Source of the DNA: Caulobacteraceae bacterium
GTDB lineage: Bacteria; Pseudomonadota; Alphaproteobacteria; Caulobacterales; Caulobacteraceae
Assembly: GCA_947501315.1 (NCBI GenBank)
Contig: CANMXH010000038.1
Location: forward strand, 1 to 14,475
DNA: 14,475 nt
Direction of reading: 5' to 3'
The notes under the pieces are model-generated. The model searched no databases. It worked only from the letters and a program-made list of their open reading frames with translations, and had not been told where the DNA came from. The position numbers and the translations under genes are program-made. Of the stretch, positions 1-10,318 are shown one piece after another (positions within the stretch are counted from its first letter, which is position 1; each line of letters starts with the position of its first letter).

Positions 1-1107
1 CCGCGCGTTTCACCGACCCGCGCCGCCAGCGCGGCCCCCATGAAAAGATCCAGATCGCCGTCCAGCACGCCCTGGGTGTCCGAGGTCTCGACGTTGGTCC
101 GCAGGTCCTTGACCATCTGATAGGGCTGCAGGACGTAGGAACGGATCTGATGGCCCCAGCCGATGTCGGTCTTGGCGTCGGCCACGGCCTGGGCTGCTGC
201 CTCGCGCCGTTGCAGTTCCAGTTCATACAGGCGTGCCCGCAGCATCTTCCACGCCTGTTCGCGGTTCTGGTGCTGGGACCGGCCCGCCTGACAGGCCACC
301 ACGGTATTGGTCGGAATATGCGTCAGGCGGACGGCCGAATCCGTCTTGTTGATATGCTGTCCGCCCGAGCCCGAGGCGCGGTAGGTGTCGGTGCGCACGT
401 CCGAGGGATTAATGTCGATCTCGATGGCGTCATCCACCACAGGCGAGACGCCGATCGAGGCGAAGGAGGTGTGCCGCTTGGCTGCCGCGTCATAGGGGCT
501 GATGCGCACCAGCCGGTGCACACCCGATTCCGACTTCAACCAGCCATAGGCATTGGGCCCGGTGATCAGGATGGTGGCCGACTTGATGCCGGCCTGATCG
601 CCCGATTCCTCGGCCTCGAGCTCGACTTCATAGCCGTGCGCCCGGGCCCAGCGGCTGTACATCCGCAGCAGCATTCCGGCCCAGTCGCAGGACTCGGTGC
701 CGCCGGCGCCGGAGTTCACCTCAAGATAGGCGTCATTAGCGTCAGCCTCGCCGGACAGCAGGGCCTCCAGCTCAGCTCGACCGGCGCGCTCCTTGATCGC
801 CTTCAGCGAGGCGCGCGCCTCTTCCAGCGTCGCCTCGTCGCCTTCCTCGTCGGCCATGTCGGCGAGCATGACACCCTCCTCCAGACCCTTCTCCATCTCG
901 CGGACGGTATCAATCTGGGCGGCCAGCCGCGACCGGTCGCGTGAGACGGCCTGGGCCGCCTCGGGATCGTTCCAGAGCGTCGGGTCCTCTACCCGTGCAT
1001 TCAGCTCATCGAGTTTTCGAAGCGCGACATCCCAGTCAAAGACGCCTCCTGAGCAGAGCGATGCTCTGCTCGATGTCGGCCTTCATGGCCTCGACATCCG
1101 GTCTCAT
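1..1107 (-). CDS. prfB: Peptide chain release factor 2 (RF2), 3' end cut by window edge, contains programmed +1 frameshift
   Basis: RF2 recognises UGA and UAA stop codons and triggers release of the finished protein from the ribosome. The ATG at 1107 has a good ribosome site (GCAGGAG, 1120-1114). The first frame gives 23 codons (MRPDVEAMKADIE...LLRRRL) and stops at TGA 1038-1036. A +1 shift there continues in an open frame (DWDVALRKLDELNARVED...) to the edge. In shifted numbering the recognition tripeptide SPY is at about 203-205 and the peptidyl-release GGQ at 248-250 (SGSGGQHINKTD), matching E. coli spacing within two residues. 368 residues are visible, so only a few C-terminal residues are missing. 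It lies downstream of mrcA on the same strand, separated by about 160 bases that include a repeat element. Identity is very secure; an ordinary ORF caller would miss the short first frame. Confidence 0.97.
1035..1050 (-). promoter_or_regulatory. prfB programmed +1 ribosomal frameshift site
   Basis: The mRNA reads AGGAGG CGT CTT TGA C. It has an internal Shine-Dalgarno-like AGGAGG (1050-1045), a three-base spacer, the slippery CTT codon (1041-1039), the in-frame TGA (1038-1036) and a following C. Composition and spacing match the well-studied E. coli site (AGGGGG TAT CTT TGA C). When RF2 is scarce, termination at this UGA is slow and the ribosome slips to +1, making full-length RF2. When RF2 is plentiful the 23-residue peptide is released. 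The function is taken from that established system; the match is seen directly. Confidence 0.95.
1051..1071 (-). other. Perfect 9-bp hairpin immediately 5' of the prfB frameshift stimulator
   Basis: GAGCAGAGC (1071-1063 as read on the mRNA) and GCTCTGCTC (1059-1051) are perfect reverse complements separated by the triplet ATC. The 3' arm ends exactly where AGGAGG begins. It lies inside the coding sequence (codons for EQSIALL). The usual RF2 site needs no such stem, so a role is only an inference; it could refold behind the shifting ribosome or limit access to AGGAGG. Confidence 0.75.
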
Positions 1108-1160
1108 CGCGAACTCCTGCGATACGAAAGTGAGGCGCGGACATAGGACACGCCGGGGTG

Positions 1161-1266
1161 GGTGGCTAGTGGTTCGCCGCTAGTGATTGGTGATTGCGAG
1201 TTTACTGGCGGCGGAAGGTCGGCGCTGTCCGCGCGGCCCTGCAGGTGTCATCCAGCCACTGGCCAC
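1161..1266 (+). repeat. Dispersed intergenic repeat element, copy 1 (heptamer arms plus conserved core)
   Basis: This fills the gap between the mrcA stop and prfB. The outer arms GTGGCTAGTGG (1162-1172) and CCACTGGCCAC (1256-1266) are inverted repeats matching at 10 of 11 positions. The right arm ends next to the mrcA stop codon. Inside are a degenerate GGTGATT heptamer stretch (to 1195) and a 27-bp core at 1206-1232. The 44-bp block 1189-1232 aligns without gaps to minus-strand 14259-14216 at 35 of 44 positions, with 24 of 27 in the core. Being 3' of mrcA, it may act as a REP-like mRNA end or processing structure. I do not recognise it as a named family. Confidence 0.75.
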
Positions 1267-3684
<2,418 letters not shown>

Positions 3685-3718
3685 CTGATACTCCGACAGA
3701 CGGGCCCGCAGGAATCGT

Positions 3719-4462
3719 TTAGCCCGCGTCGGAGGCCCCGGCTAGAGCCGTGACGCGACGGTCCAGCTCCTGTCGCGCAGCGGCCACGACATCGGCGTCC
3801 ATATCGCCCTGCCCGGATCCTCCCTGGCCGACCATCCAGCGCAGATAGTCCTCCGGCGGCTCGGCCCAAGGCCTTCCGCGATGTTTGCCAAAGGGTATTC
3901 GGTCCAGCCGCCGCGGTTCATTGGTCCAGGTCAGCATCTGCTCGACCGTCGCGACCTTGAGCATGTCGATCAGCAGATGCGCCGTCACCCAGGCGTCCGG
4001 CCCGGCCCGGTGCGCCGGATCGGCCAGCGCCGTATCCAGCCGCAGGCCGCGCCAGTACCGGAGCACCTGATTGGAATGCCCCGGCGCCTCCGGCCAGACG
4101 TTCTTTGCCGAGCGCACGGTGCAAATCCACGGCAGGCCGCCATGAGCGGTATCGGCGATAAACCCCCGCTCGAACCGCGCCGAATGCGCCACCATGACGT
4201 CGGCAGGCTCCGACAGAAACATCTCGCGCAACTGGTACTCGTCGCAGTGAGGATCGTCGGCGCAGAAATGGTCGGGCGTCAGATGATGCACGGCCATGGC
4301 GTGGAACGAGATCTGTCCACGCGGTCGGAACAGTTTCGTCACCGGCGGAAGGGCGGACCAGCCGCCCGCGCCATCGGGCAGCACATCAACGATCCCGACC
4401 TCAAGGATCTCGGCGGACCGGTCTCCGCCGGAGGTTTCCAGATCAACGACACGCAGACGCAT
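3719..4462 (-). CDS. exoX: Exodeoxyribonuclease X-like DEDDh 3'-5' exonuclease
   Basis: A 247-residue DnaQ-fold nuclease expected to remove nucleotides from DNA 3' ends in repair. Exo I is VVDLETSG (D7, E9). Exo II is AHSARFERGF (around 92-101), with Glu where E. coli ExoX has Asp. Exo III is HRAGPDAWVTAHLL (H151, D156), the DEDDh order. The region WICTVRSAKNVWP matches the ExoX pattern before Exo III. The C-terminal FGKHRGRPW...PEDYLRWM (191-210) is the small ExoX-type C-terminal domain. It starts at ATG 4462; an upstream in-frame TGA rules out a much longer form, and no strong Shine-Dalgarno is visible. It sits between amiC and mrcA with gaps of 56 and 34 bases, so it is probably cotranscribed. 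Family is secure; substrate is inferred. Confidence 0.88.
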   Translation of the reverse strand: MRLRVVDLETSGGDRSAEILEVGIVDVLPDGAGGWSALPPVTKLFRPRGQISFHAMAVHHLTPDHFCADDPHCDEYQLREMFLSEPADVMVAHSARFERGFIADTAHGGLPWICTVRSAKNVWPEAPGHSNQVLRYWRGLRLDTALADPAHRAGPDAWVTAHLLIDMLKVATVEQMLTWTNEPRRLDRIPFGKHRGRPWAEPPEDYLRWMVGQGGSGQGDMDADVVAAARQELDRRVTALAGASDAG

Positions 4463-4518
4463 CGGGATCAGATAGCGCGTTCAGGCCCCGTGCGCATCCG
4501 GTTCCGCCCTGCAAACGA

Positions 4519-5736
4519 TCAGGGCTGGCCCTGCGCGCTCCTCACCGATGCCATCTGCAGCGTCCCCGAGGGCTCGCGGAAATAGCGGTCGATGCCTTCA
4601 GCCACCGCACGCATCAGGCGGCGGCGCGCGCGGCTGTCATTCAGCAGACGCTCGTCCTCGGGATTGGTGATGAAGCCCATCTCCAGCAGGACAGCGGGCA
4701 CATCGGGGGCCAGCAGCACGGCCAGGCCGGCGTCGCGGTGGCTGCGGCGCAGCATGGGATGGTCGACGCCCTCCAACTCGCCCAGCAGGGTGCGGGCCAG
4801 CTGGGCCGACCGGTTCTGGGTGGCGCGCTGGGTCATGTCCAGCAGGATGCGGTCGACCGAAGGGTCCCGCCCCGGCAGGTTGAGGCTGCGGTGCCAGTTT
4901 TCGCCACGGGTGAACTCGCGCACGGCCCGGCCCGCGCCCTGTTCGGACAGGGTGTAGACGCTGGCTCCGCGCGTGGCCGGGTCGGCACCGGCGTCGGCAT
5001 GCAGGCTGATGAACAGGTCTGCGTCGGCCTGACGGGCGATGGCGACGCGGCGGTAGAGGGCGACATAGGCGTCGCTGTCCCGCGTCAGGCGGACCCGGTA
5101 ACGGCCGGTGCTTTCCAGCTCGCGCTTCAGATCGAGCGCTGCGGCGAGGGTGATGGCGCTCTCACGACTATCCGCCCCGATGGCACCCGAATCACGGCCA
5201 CCGTGACCGGCGTCAATGAAAATGAGCGGACGGGTGGTCGGGCGGTCGGCACGACGGGATGAGGTTGACGGGGCTCGGGGCGGACGCGCCGTCGGGGCAC
5301 GCCCGACCGCCTTAAGGTCGATCACATAGCGGAAGTGGCCAATGCCGTCGCCAGGCGGCAGCAGAAAGCGGCGCTCGATCTCGGCGCTGGTCGCAAGGTC
5401 GAGCTCTACCCGCGAAGTCGCGCCTGCGCCGGTCACCCGCCAGCCGCGGACAAGACCCGTGCCTGTGCCTGTGCCGTTGAGGCCGCGACCGGGCGAAACT
5501 CCGGCCAACGACACCACCACCCGGCCGTTGTCACCTGGCTGGATAACCTGTCCGCGCGATGTCCGGTCGAGGTCCAGCACGATCCGGGTGTGTTCGGAAT
5601 CGCCGCCCAAGCGGACGCGCAGCACCTCTCCTGCAGCTCCGGACGCCAGTCCGCGCCCGGCTGCCAGCAGGACAAAGCAGATGACGACGAAGGCCATAGC
5701 CGTCATCGCCCATTCGCGAACGCGCCACTGCGCCAT
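4519..5736 (-). CDS. amiC: N-acetylmuramoyl-L-alanine amidase, AmiC type (AMIN + Amidase_3)
   Basis: A periplasmic zinc amidase that cuts the amide bond between MurNAc and the stem peptide, used to separate daughter cells. From ATG 5736 the product is 405 residues. It has a signal peptide (basic MAQWRVREW, then a hydrophobic run to about residue 27), an AMIN septum-targeting domain (about 38-145), a Pro/Arg-rich linker, and the catalytic domain. The catalytic domain shows DAGHGG (zinc His), an SRE glutamate, SLHAD (zinc His) and LEMGF (catalytic Glu). I chose 5736 because the signal peptide begins there and AGG lies about 7 bases upstream. In-frame ATGs at 5760 and 5832 would add 8 or 32 residues that look unconserved. 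It is divergent from rne and first in the amiC-exoX-mrcA run. Confidence 0.94.
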   Translation of the reverse strand: MAQWRVREWAMTAMAFVVICFVLLAAGRGLASGAAGEVLRVRLGGDSEHTRIVLDLDRTSRGQVIQPGDNGRVVVSLAGVSPGRGLNGTGTGTGLVRGWRVTGAGATSRVELDLATSAEIERRFLLPPGDGIGHFRYVIDLKAVGRAPTARPPRAPSTSSRRADRPTTRPLIFIDAGHGGRDSGAIGADSRESAITLAAALDLKRELESTGRYRVRLTRDSDAYVALYRRVAIARQADADLFISLHADAGADPATRGASVYTLSEQGAGRAVREFTRGENWHRSLNLPGRDPSVDRILLDMTQRATQNRSAQLARTLLGELEGVDHPMLRRSHRDAGLAVLLAPDVPAVLLEMGFITNPEDERLLNDSRARRRLMRAVAEGIDRYFREPSGTLQMASVRSAQGQP

Positions 5737-5832
5737 GTTGATACCTGACAGGCCGTGCATTTTGACGGGGACCCAACCTTCCTGGTTGAGCCCATGATGC
5801 CGCAACGTCGTCGCCAATCGGTTAAAGCGCAT

Positions 5833-6199
5833 TCGGCTTTTAATTCGCGATGGGCATGCCTATGATTGTCGTGCTCGCGAACGATCGCGTCCCCTGAACC
5901 TTCAGGCTTGGACGCGCCCTCTTCGCGGCATGACTTTCACTGATCCGAGAGCCGGCCGGTTACCCCCGCCGGTTCGACGACCGGGTTCGGGACGCCCTTC
6001 GAAGGCGCGTCCGGACCCAGGACCATACTGAACCCCATGGGCCCTATCGCCTGCGCTCCCTTCCGGTTTGAAACAACCGACATCTCCCGCGGCCTTCGCC
6101 GCGGCGACGGGATGACGCCTGCGCCTGCCCGCAATCCCATTCGGCGAGCCGCCTTGCCCCTTCGCGGGGATGGCCGGGCGCGCCAGAGAGAAAAATCCC
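5833..6199 (+). promoter_or_regulatory. Structured intergenic region and probable rne 5' leader
   Basis: No gene is supported in these 367 bases between the divergent amiC and rne genes. Three stem-loops stand out on the plus strand. At 5983-6018, GGGTTC and GGACGC pair with GCGTCC and GGACCC (12 pairs, one bulged G, one G-U, with an inner CCTTCGAAGG). At 6087-6104, CCGCGGC and GCCGCGG form a perfect 7-bp stem with a CTTC loop. At 6157-6169, CCCC and GGGG flank a TTCGC loop, with GCC/GGC extending the stem. The last ends 25-30 bases before the rne start. E. coli rne has a long 5' UTR through which RNase E autoregulates; a similar role here is inferred. I found no convincing promoter hexamers. 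Confidence 0.5.
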
Positions 6200-8833
6200 A
6201 TGTCAAAGACCATGTTGATCGATGCGGCGCATCCCGAGGAGACCCGGGTCGCCATCGTCGAGGGCCGTCAGGTCGAGGAATTCGACTTTGAATCCCGCGC
6301 GAAGCGCCAGCTTCGCGGCAATATCTATCTTGCCAAGGTCGTTCGCGTAGAGCCCAGCCTGCAGGCTGCTTTCGTGGAGTACGGCGGCAACCGCCACGGC
6401 TTCCTCGCCTTCAGCGAAATCCATCCGGATTATTATCAGATCCCCGTCGCCGACCGCGAAGCCATTATGGCCGAGGCGCATTCGGACGACGATGATCACG
6501 AAGAGCATGCTCGCGAGGGTGACGACGAATCCGAAGGCGGCATGGCCGAGGAAGAGCGGCTCAAGCGCCGCCTGATGCGCCGCTACAAGATCCAGGACGT
6601 CATCAAGCGCCGGCAGGTCATGCTGGTTCAGGTCGTCAAGGACGAGCGCGGCGGCAAGGGCGCGGCCCTGACCACCTGGCTGTCGCTGGCCGGCCGCTAC
6701 TGCGTGCTGATGCCCAACACCGGCAAGGGCGGCGGCATCTCACGCAAGATCACCCAGGCCACGGACCGCAAGCGTCTGAAGGCCGCGGCAGCAGCCCTGC
6801 ACGTTCCCCAGGGTATGGGGCTGATCATCCGCACCGCCGGTGCCAAGCGCACCAAGGCCGAGATCAAGCGCGACTACGAATATCTGCTGCGCCTTTGGGA
6901 AACGATCCGCGAAACGACGCTGAAGTCGAACGCGCCCTCGGTCATCTATGAGGAGGAAAACCTCGTCCGCCGCGCCGTCCGCGACATGTTCGACAAGGAT
7001 TTCGACGGCATCCAGGTCGAGGGCGTCGAGGGCTTCATGGAGGCGCGCGACTTCATGCGCGTGCTCATGCCTGCGCAGTCGAAGAAGGTGCATCTCTACC
7101 AGGGAGCCCGGCCGCTGTTCGCGACCAACGGGATCGAGGAGATGCTGACCCAGATCCATCAGCCGGTCGTGCCCCTGCACTCCGGCGGCTATCTGGTGAT
7201 CAACCAGACCGAGGCGCTGGTCGCCATCGACGTGAATTCGGGTCGCTCCACCAAGGAACGCAACGTCGAGGCCACTGCCACCAAGACCAATATGGAGGCC
7301 GCCGTTGAGGCCGCTCGCCAGCTGCGTCTGCGCGACCTCGCCGGCCTGATCGTCATCGACTTCATCGACATGGATGAGTCGAAGAACAACCGCGCCGTCG
7401 AAAAGGCCCTGAAGGACGCCCTCGCCAAGGACCGCGCCCGTATCCAGATGGGCCGTATCTCGGGCTTCGGCCTGATGGAGATCAGCCGCCAGCGCCGCCG
7501 TCTCGGCGTCATCGAGGGTGCCACCGAGGTCTGCCCTCACTGCCAGGGTGCCGGCCGCGTCCGCTCCGCCGAGAGCGCCGCCCTGATGACCCTTCGGGCG
7601 GTGGACATAGAGGCCGGCAAGAACGGTGCCGGCGCGATAAATCTTCGCCTTTGCACAGCCGTGGCCCTCTACATCCTGAACCACAAGCGCGACTATCTGC
7701 AGCGCATGCTGGTCCAGCGCGGCCTGAAAGTCGTCATCCTGATCGACGACAGTCTCGGTCAGGGCGAACATGCGGTCGAGCGTACTGAAACCAACGAGGA
7801 TTTCGTCCCGCCCGAACGCCCAGAAGCCTTCATTGATCTGGACGACGATTTCGACGACAGCGCCTTCACCGATGAGGACGACGATGGTGAAGAGTTCATC
7901 GCCGACGATGACGACGATGAGGATCGAGAGGATTCGGATGACGACGGGCCGCGCGAGCGGGCCGAACGTGTCGAAGGCGAAGGCGGCCGCGGGCGTGGCC
8001 GTCGTCGCAGGGGCGGACGTCGCGACAGCGCCGAAGGCTCGACTGCCGAGACTGGCACAGCTGATGCCGCGCCCGCCCTTGCCGCCGGGGATGATGATGA
8101 CGACAGCGAAAGCGGTCGCCGTCGCCGCCGGGGCCGCCGCGGTGGCCGTCGGGTGCGCGAGGAGGGTGGCGAACGCGACGGCTTCACCTGGGTGCGGGGC
8201 CGGACGCCTTCGCTGGACGACCCTTATGTCTGGTTCGACCCGATCAATCCGGAGCGGACCGAGGCCGTCGGAAGCGGTGCGGTCGCTGCGCCGTCTGCAG
8301 CCGACATCGATGACCGTCCCGAGAACGAGGGCGGCGGGGAACGCGGTCCCCGCTCGCGCCGTCGTCGGGGTCGCGGTCGCGGTCGCGACCGTGGCGCAGA
8401 ACAGGGGCTGACCCCGGAGGCCAAGGTCGAGGCCCGCGCCACCAATGAAGGCATGCCGACGGACGGCTCGCCCGACACGCCGATGGCCATGGTCGTCGAG
8501 GAAACCATCGAGGTTGCACCCGTCACCCTCGCTGCGGAACCCAAGCGTCGTCGCGTGCGCCGCAAGGTCGCGACGGGAGACACAGCCGCAGAAACGATCC
8601 CGGACGTCACGCCCGACGAAGCCGAACCGGTCGCCGAACCGGCTGTGCTGGACGTAACGCCGGAAGAAGCCGCGGCCGCAATCGAGGCACTGCCCGAGCC
8701 GATGGTTGCCGCAGTTGCTGAGCCACAACCGGCCCCGCAGCCCGAAGTCGATGTGGCGGCCCTGATCGCCGAGGACCCGAACCAGATTGTGGCCCCGCCC
8801 GAGAAGCCCAAACGCGGATGGTGGCGCCGCTGA
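6200..8833 (+). CDS. rne: Ribonuclease E, degradosome scaffold
   Basis: The main endoribonuclease for mRNA decay and rRNA processing. From ATG 6200 (MSKTMLIDAAHPEE, the usual alphaproteobacterial start; GAGAG upstream) it is 877 residues. The S1 domain begins near residue 37 and carries an acidic insert at about 94-117. The catalytic core shows VAIDVNSGRSTKERN (magnesium ligand D344) and VIDFIDM (D387), with the 43-residue spacing of E. coli D303/D346. The zinc link is CPHCQGAG (445-452). The C-terminal half alternates acidic stretches (about 546-585) with Arg/Gly blocks (about 597-609, 640-655, 718-733). The protein ends in EKPKRGWWRR, the GWW motif that binds PNPase in Caulobacter crescentus. 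An in-frame ATG at 6170 would add ten unlikely residues. Confidence 0.97.
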   Translation: MSKTMLIDAAHPEETRVAIVEGRQVEEFDFESRAKRQLRGNIYLAKVVRVEPSLQAAFVEYGGNRHGFLAFSEIHPDYYQIPVADREAIMAEAHSDDDDHEEHAREGDDESEGGMAEEERLKRRLMRRYKIQDVIKRRQVMLVQVVKDERGGKGAALTTWLSLAGRYCVLMPNTGKGGGISRKITQATDRKRLKAAAAALHVPQGMGLIIRTAGAKRTKAEIKRDYEYLLRLWETIRETTLKSNAPSVIYEEENLVRRAVRDMFDKDFDGIQVEGVEGFMEARDFMRVLMPAQSKKVHLYQGARPLFATNGIEEMLTQIHQPVVPLHSGGYLVINQTEALVAIDVNSGRSTKERNVEATATKTNMEAAVEAARQLRLRDLAGLIVIDFIDMDESKNNRAVEKALKDALAKDRARIQMGRISGFGLMEISRQRRRLGVIEGATEVCPHCQGAGRVRSAESAALMTLRAVDIEAGKNGAGAINLRLCTAVALYILNHKRDYLQRMLVQRGLKVVILIDDSLGQGEHAVERTETNEDFVPPERPEAFIDLDDDFDDSAFTDEDDDGEEFIADDDDDEDREDSDDDGPRERAERVEGEGGRGRGRRRRGGRRDSAEGSTAETGTADAAPALAAGDDDDDSESGRRRRRGRRGGRRVREEGGERDGFTWVRGRTPSLDDPYVWFDPINPERTEAVGSGAVAAPSAADIDDRPENEGGGERGPRSRRRRGRGRGRDRGAEQGLTPEAKVEARATNEGMPTDGSPDTPMAMVVEETIEVAPVTLAAEPKRRRVRRKVATGDTAAETIPDVTPDEAEPVAEPAVLDVTPEEAAAAIEALPEPMVAAVAEPQPAPQPEVDVAALIAEDPNQIVAPPEKPKRGWWRR

Positions 8834-8894
8834 AAGGCCGTGATTAGGTTGTGAGGATCGGTGCGGGGGGTGTTTTGGGTATGAGGAGTTCGTT
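8834..8894 (+). promoter_or_regulatory. Short rne to M48 spacer carrying the M48 ribosome-binding site
   Basis: This 61-base G-rich gap has no terminator-like hairpin with a T tract, so read-through from rne is possible. GAGGAG (8883-8888) sits six bases before GTG 8895 and fixes that start. An ATG at 8881 opens a frame of only five codons that ends at TGA 8896-8898, overlapping the GTG start. I see no clear copy of the repeat core found elsewhere. Confidence 0.55.
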
Positions 8895-10304
8895 GTGAAC
8901 TGGTTATCCCGCAGCGCCTTCCGCGCGACCGGCGCTATTGCCGCCGTCATGGTCGGGCTGGCGGCGGCCTCGCCTGCCTCGGCCCAGAGCGCGATCCGGG
9001 ATACCGAGATCGAGGGCATCATTCACGAATGGTCCGCCCCGGTATTCACCGCCATGGGACTGGAACCCTCCGAGGTCGAGATCCTGCTTATCAACGATAA
9101 TGACCTGAACGCCTTCGCGACCCGCGGCCGGATCATGGGCGTCAACACCGGCCTGATCCTCAGAACCCGTTCGCCCAATGAACTGCTCGGCGTGATTGCG
9201 CATGAGGCGGGCCACATCAAGAACCGCCACACCCTGCGTGACGGGGCCCAGGGAGCCGCCATGCAGCCCATGCTGATGACCATGGCGCTCGGTGCCCTGG
9301 CCCTCGCGGCGGGGGCCCCCCACGCTGGCGCAGTACTGCTCGGCAACAGCCAGTATTTCGGCACCCTCAGCGCCCTGCGCTACATGACCCACCAGGAAGG
9401 CGAGGCCGACAACACCGGAGCCCGCGCGCTGGAGAACGCAGGCGAGTCGGGCCGTGGCCTGGTCAACTTCTTCGAGAATTTCCGCGCGCAGGAGGTATTC
9501 TCCGACGCCCGCCGCTTCCCCTATTTCCGCAGCCATCCGCTGTCATCTGACCGGATCGAAAACCTGCGCCGGTTTGTCTCGGAGCAGTCCAACTATGGGC
9601 GAACGGACAGTCCGGAGCGCGTGGCCCAGCATGCCCTGATCCTGGCCAAGATCCACGCCTTCATGGACGATCCGATCCAGACCCTTCGCGACTATCCCGA
9701 GAGCGATGTGTCCCTGCCCGGCCGCTACGCGCGTTCGATCGCCTGGTATCGCGACGGCCAGACCGAGAAGGCCCTGAACGCCGTCGATGCTCTTCTGACC
9801 GAACAGCCCGATAACCCGTATTTCTGGGAGTTGCGGGGTCAGATCCTGTTTGAGGAAGGTCGACCCGCTGAGGCCATCGGAGCGCACCGGCGATCAGTCG
9901 AACTGCGGCCGGACGCCCCCCTGCTGCGCATCAATCTGGCCCACGCCCTTATCGAGACCCACGATCCTGCGAACCTCGACCCCGCCATCGACGAGCTGAA
10001 GCGGGCCACGGCGCTGGAGAATGACAACACCATGGGCTGGCGGTTGTTGAGCCAGGCCTATGCCAGCCAGGGCAAGGAGGGTGAGGCGCGTCTCGCCTCG
10101 GCGGAGATGTATTTCGCCGCCGGAGCCGAGGTTCAGGCAACCCAGTTCGCCCTGCGCGCCCGCGACATGCTGGACCCCGGGACCGCGGAATGGACCCGTG
10201 CCATGGACATTGTCTTCGCCTCCGGCGCGACCCAGCAGGACATCGACGACGTTGACCGCCGCAACAGTCGCCGCGACCGCGGCGGCGTCATTCCCGCCGG
10301 CTGA
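8895..10304 (+). CDS. Periplasmic M48 family metalloprotease with TPR repeats (BepA/YfgC-like)
   Basis: A zinc metalloprotease likely active in the periplasm on misassembled outer-membrane proteins, as described for E. coli BepA. The 469 residues begin with a signal peptide ending SPASA|QS (about residue 31). The protease domain has HEAGH (zinc His103 and His107, catalytic Glu104). The third ligand Glu168 lies in the EGEAD motif, followed by the family's FPYFRSHPLSSDRI region. The C-terminal third (about 270-440) consists of helical TPR-like repeats (PGRYARSIAWYRDGQ..., NPYFWELRGQILFEEGRPAEA...). The start is GTG 8895 with a strong GAGGAG site. A dsbA-like gene follows after 14 bases. I give no symbol because orthology to bepA is by architecture only; other M48B proteins share it. 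Confidence 0.9.
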   Translation: MNWLSRSAFRATGAIAAVMVGLAAASPASAQSAIRDTEIEGIIHEWSAPVFTAMGLEPSEVEILLINDNDLNAFATRGRIMGVNTGLILRTRSPNELLGVIAHEAGHIKNRHTLRDGAQGAAMQPMLMTMALGALALAAGAPHAGAVLLGNSQYFGTLSALRYMTHQEGEADNTGARALENAGESGRGLVNFFENFRAQEVFSDARRFPYFRSHPLSSDRIENLRRFVSEQSNYGRTDSPERVAQHALILAKIHAFMDDPIQTLRDYPESDVSLPGRYARSIAWYRDGQTEKALNAVDALLTEQPDNPYFWELRGQILFEEGRPAEAIGAHRRSVELRPDAPLLRINLAHALIETHDPANLDPAIDELKRATALENDNTMGWRLLSQAYASQGKEGEARLASAEMYFAAGAEVQATQFALRARDMLDPGTAEWTRAMDIVFASGATQQDIDDVDRRNSRRDRGGVIPAG

Positions 10305-10318
10305 GCTTGAGAGACTGA

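Noticed and set aside
492..500. RF2 recognition tripeptide reads SPY rather than the E. coli SPF
   Set aside because: From memory this variant is usual in alphaproteobacterial RF2; not treated as a change of specificity.
150..944. A 264-codon plus-strand frame opposite prfB
   Set aside because: The minus strand carries complete RF2 signatures here, including GGQ, so the plus-strand frame is an artefact of composition.
5737..5832. The 32-residue N-terminal extension of the amidase from ATG 5832
   Set aside because: It would place a long hydrophilic segment ahead of a normal signal peptide; the start at 5736 is better placed.
5973..5989. Two GTTC half-sites in the rne leader that could be a LexA box
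   Set aside because: The spacing between GTTC half-sites is 9 bases, not the 7 of the alphaproteobacterial SOS box.
6037..6291. A possible upstream ORF overlapping the rne start out of frame
   Set aside because: It has no ribosome site and crosses stable hairpins, and its product is composition-driven; nothing supports translation.
6740..9022. A 760-codon open frame on the minus strand opposite rne
   Set aside because: It mirrors the codons of a certain RNase E gene. High third-position GC keeps the antisense frame free of stops, and its protein is low-complexity with no recognisable domain.
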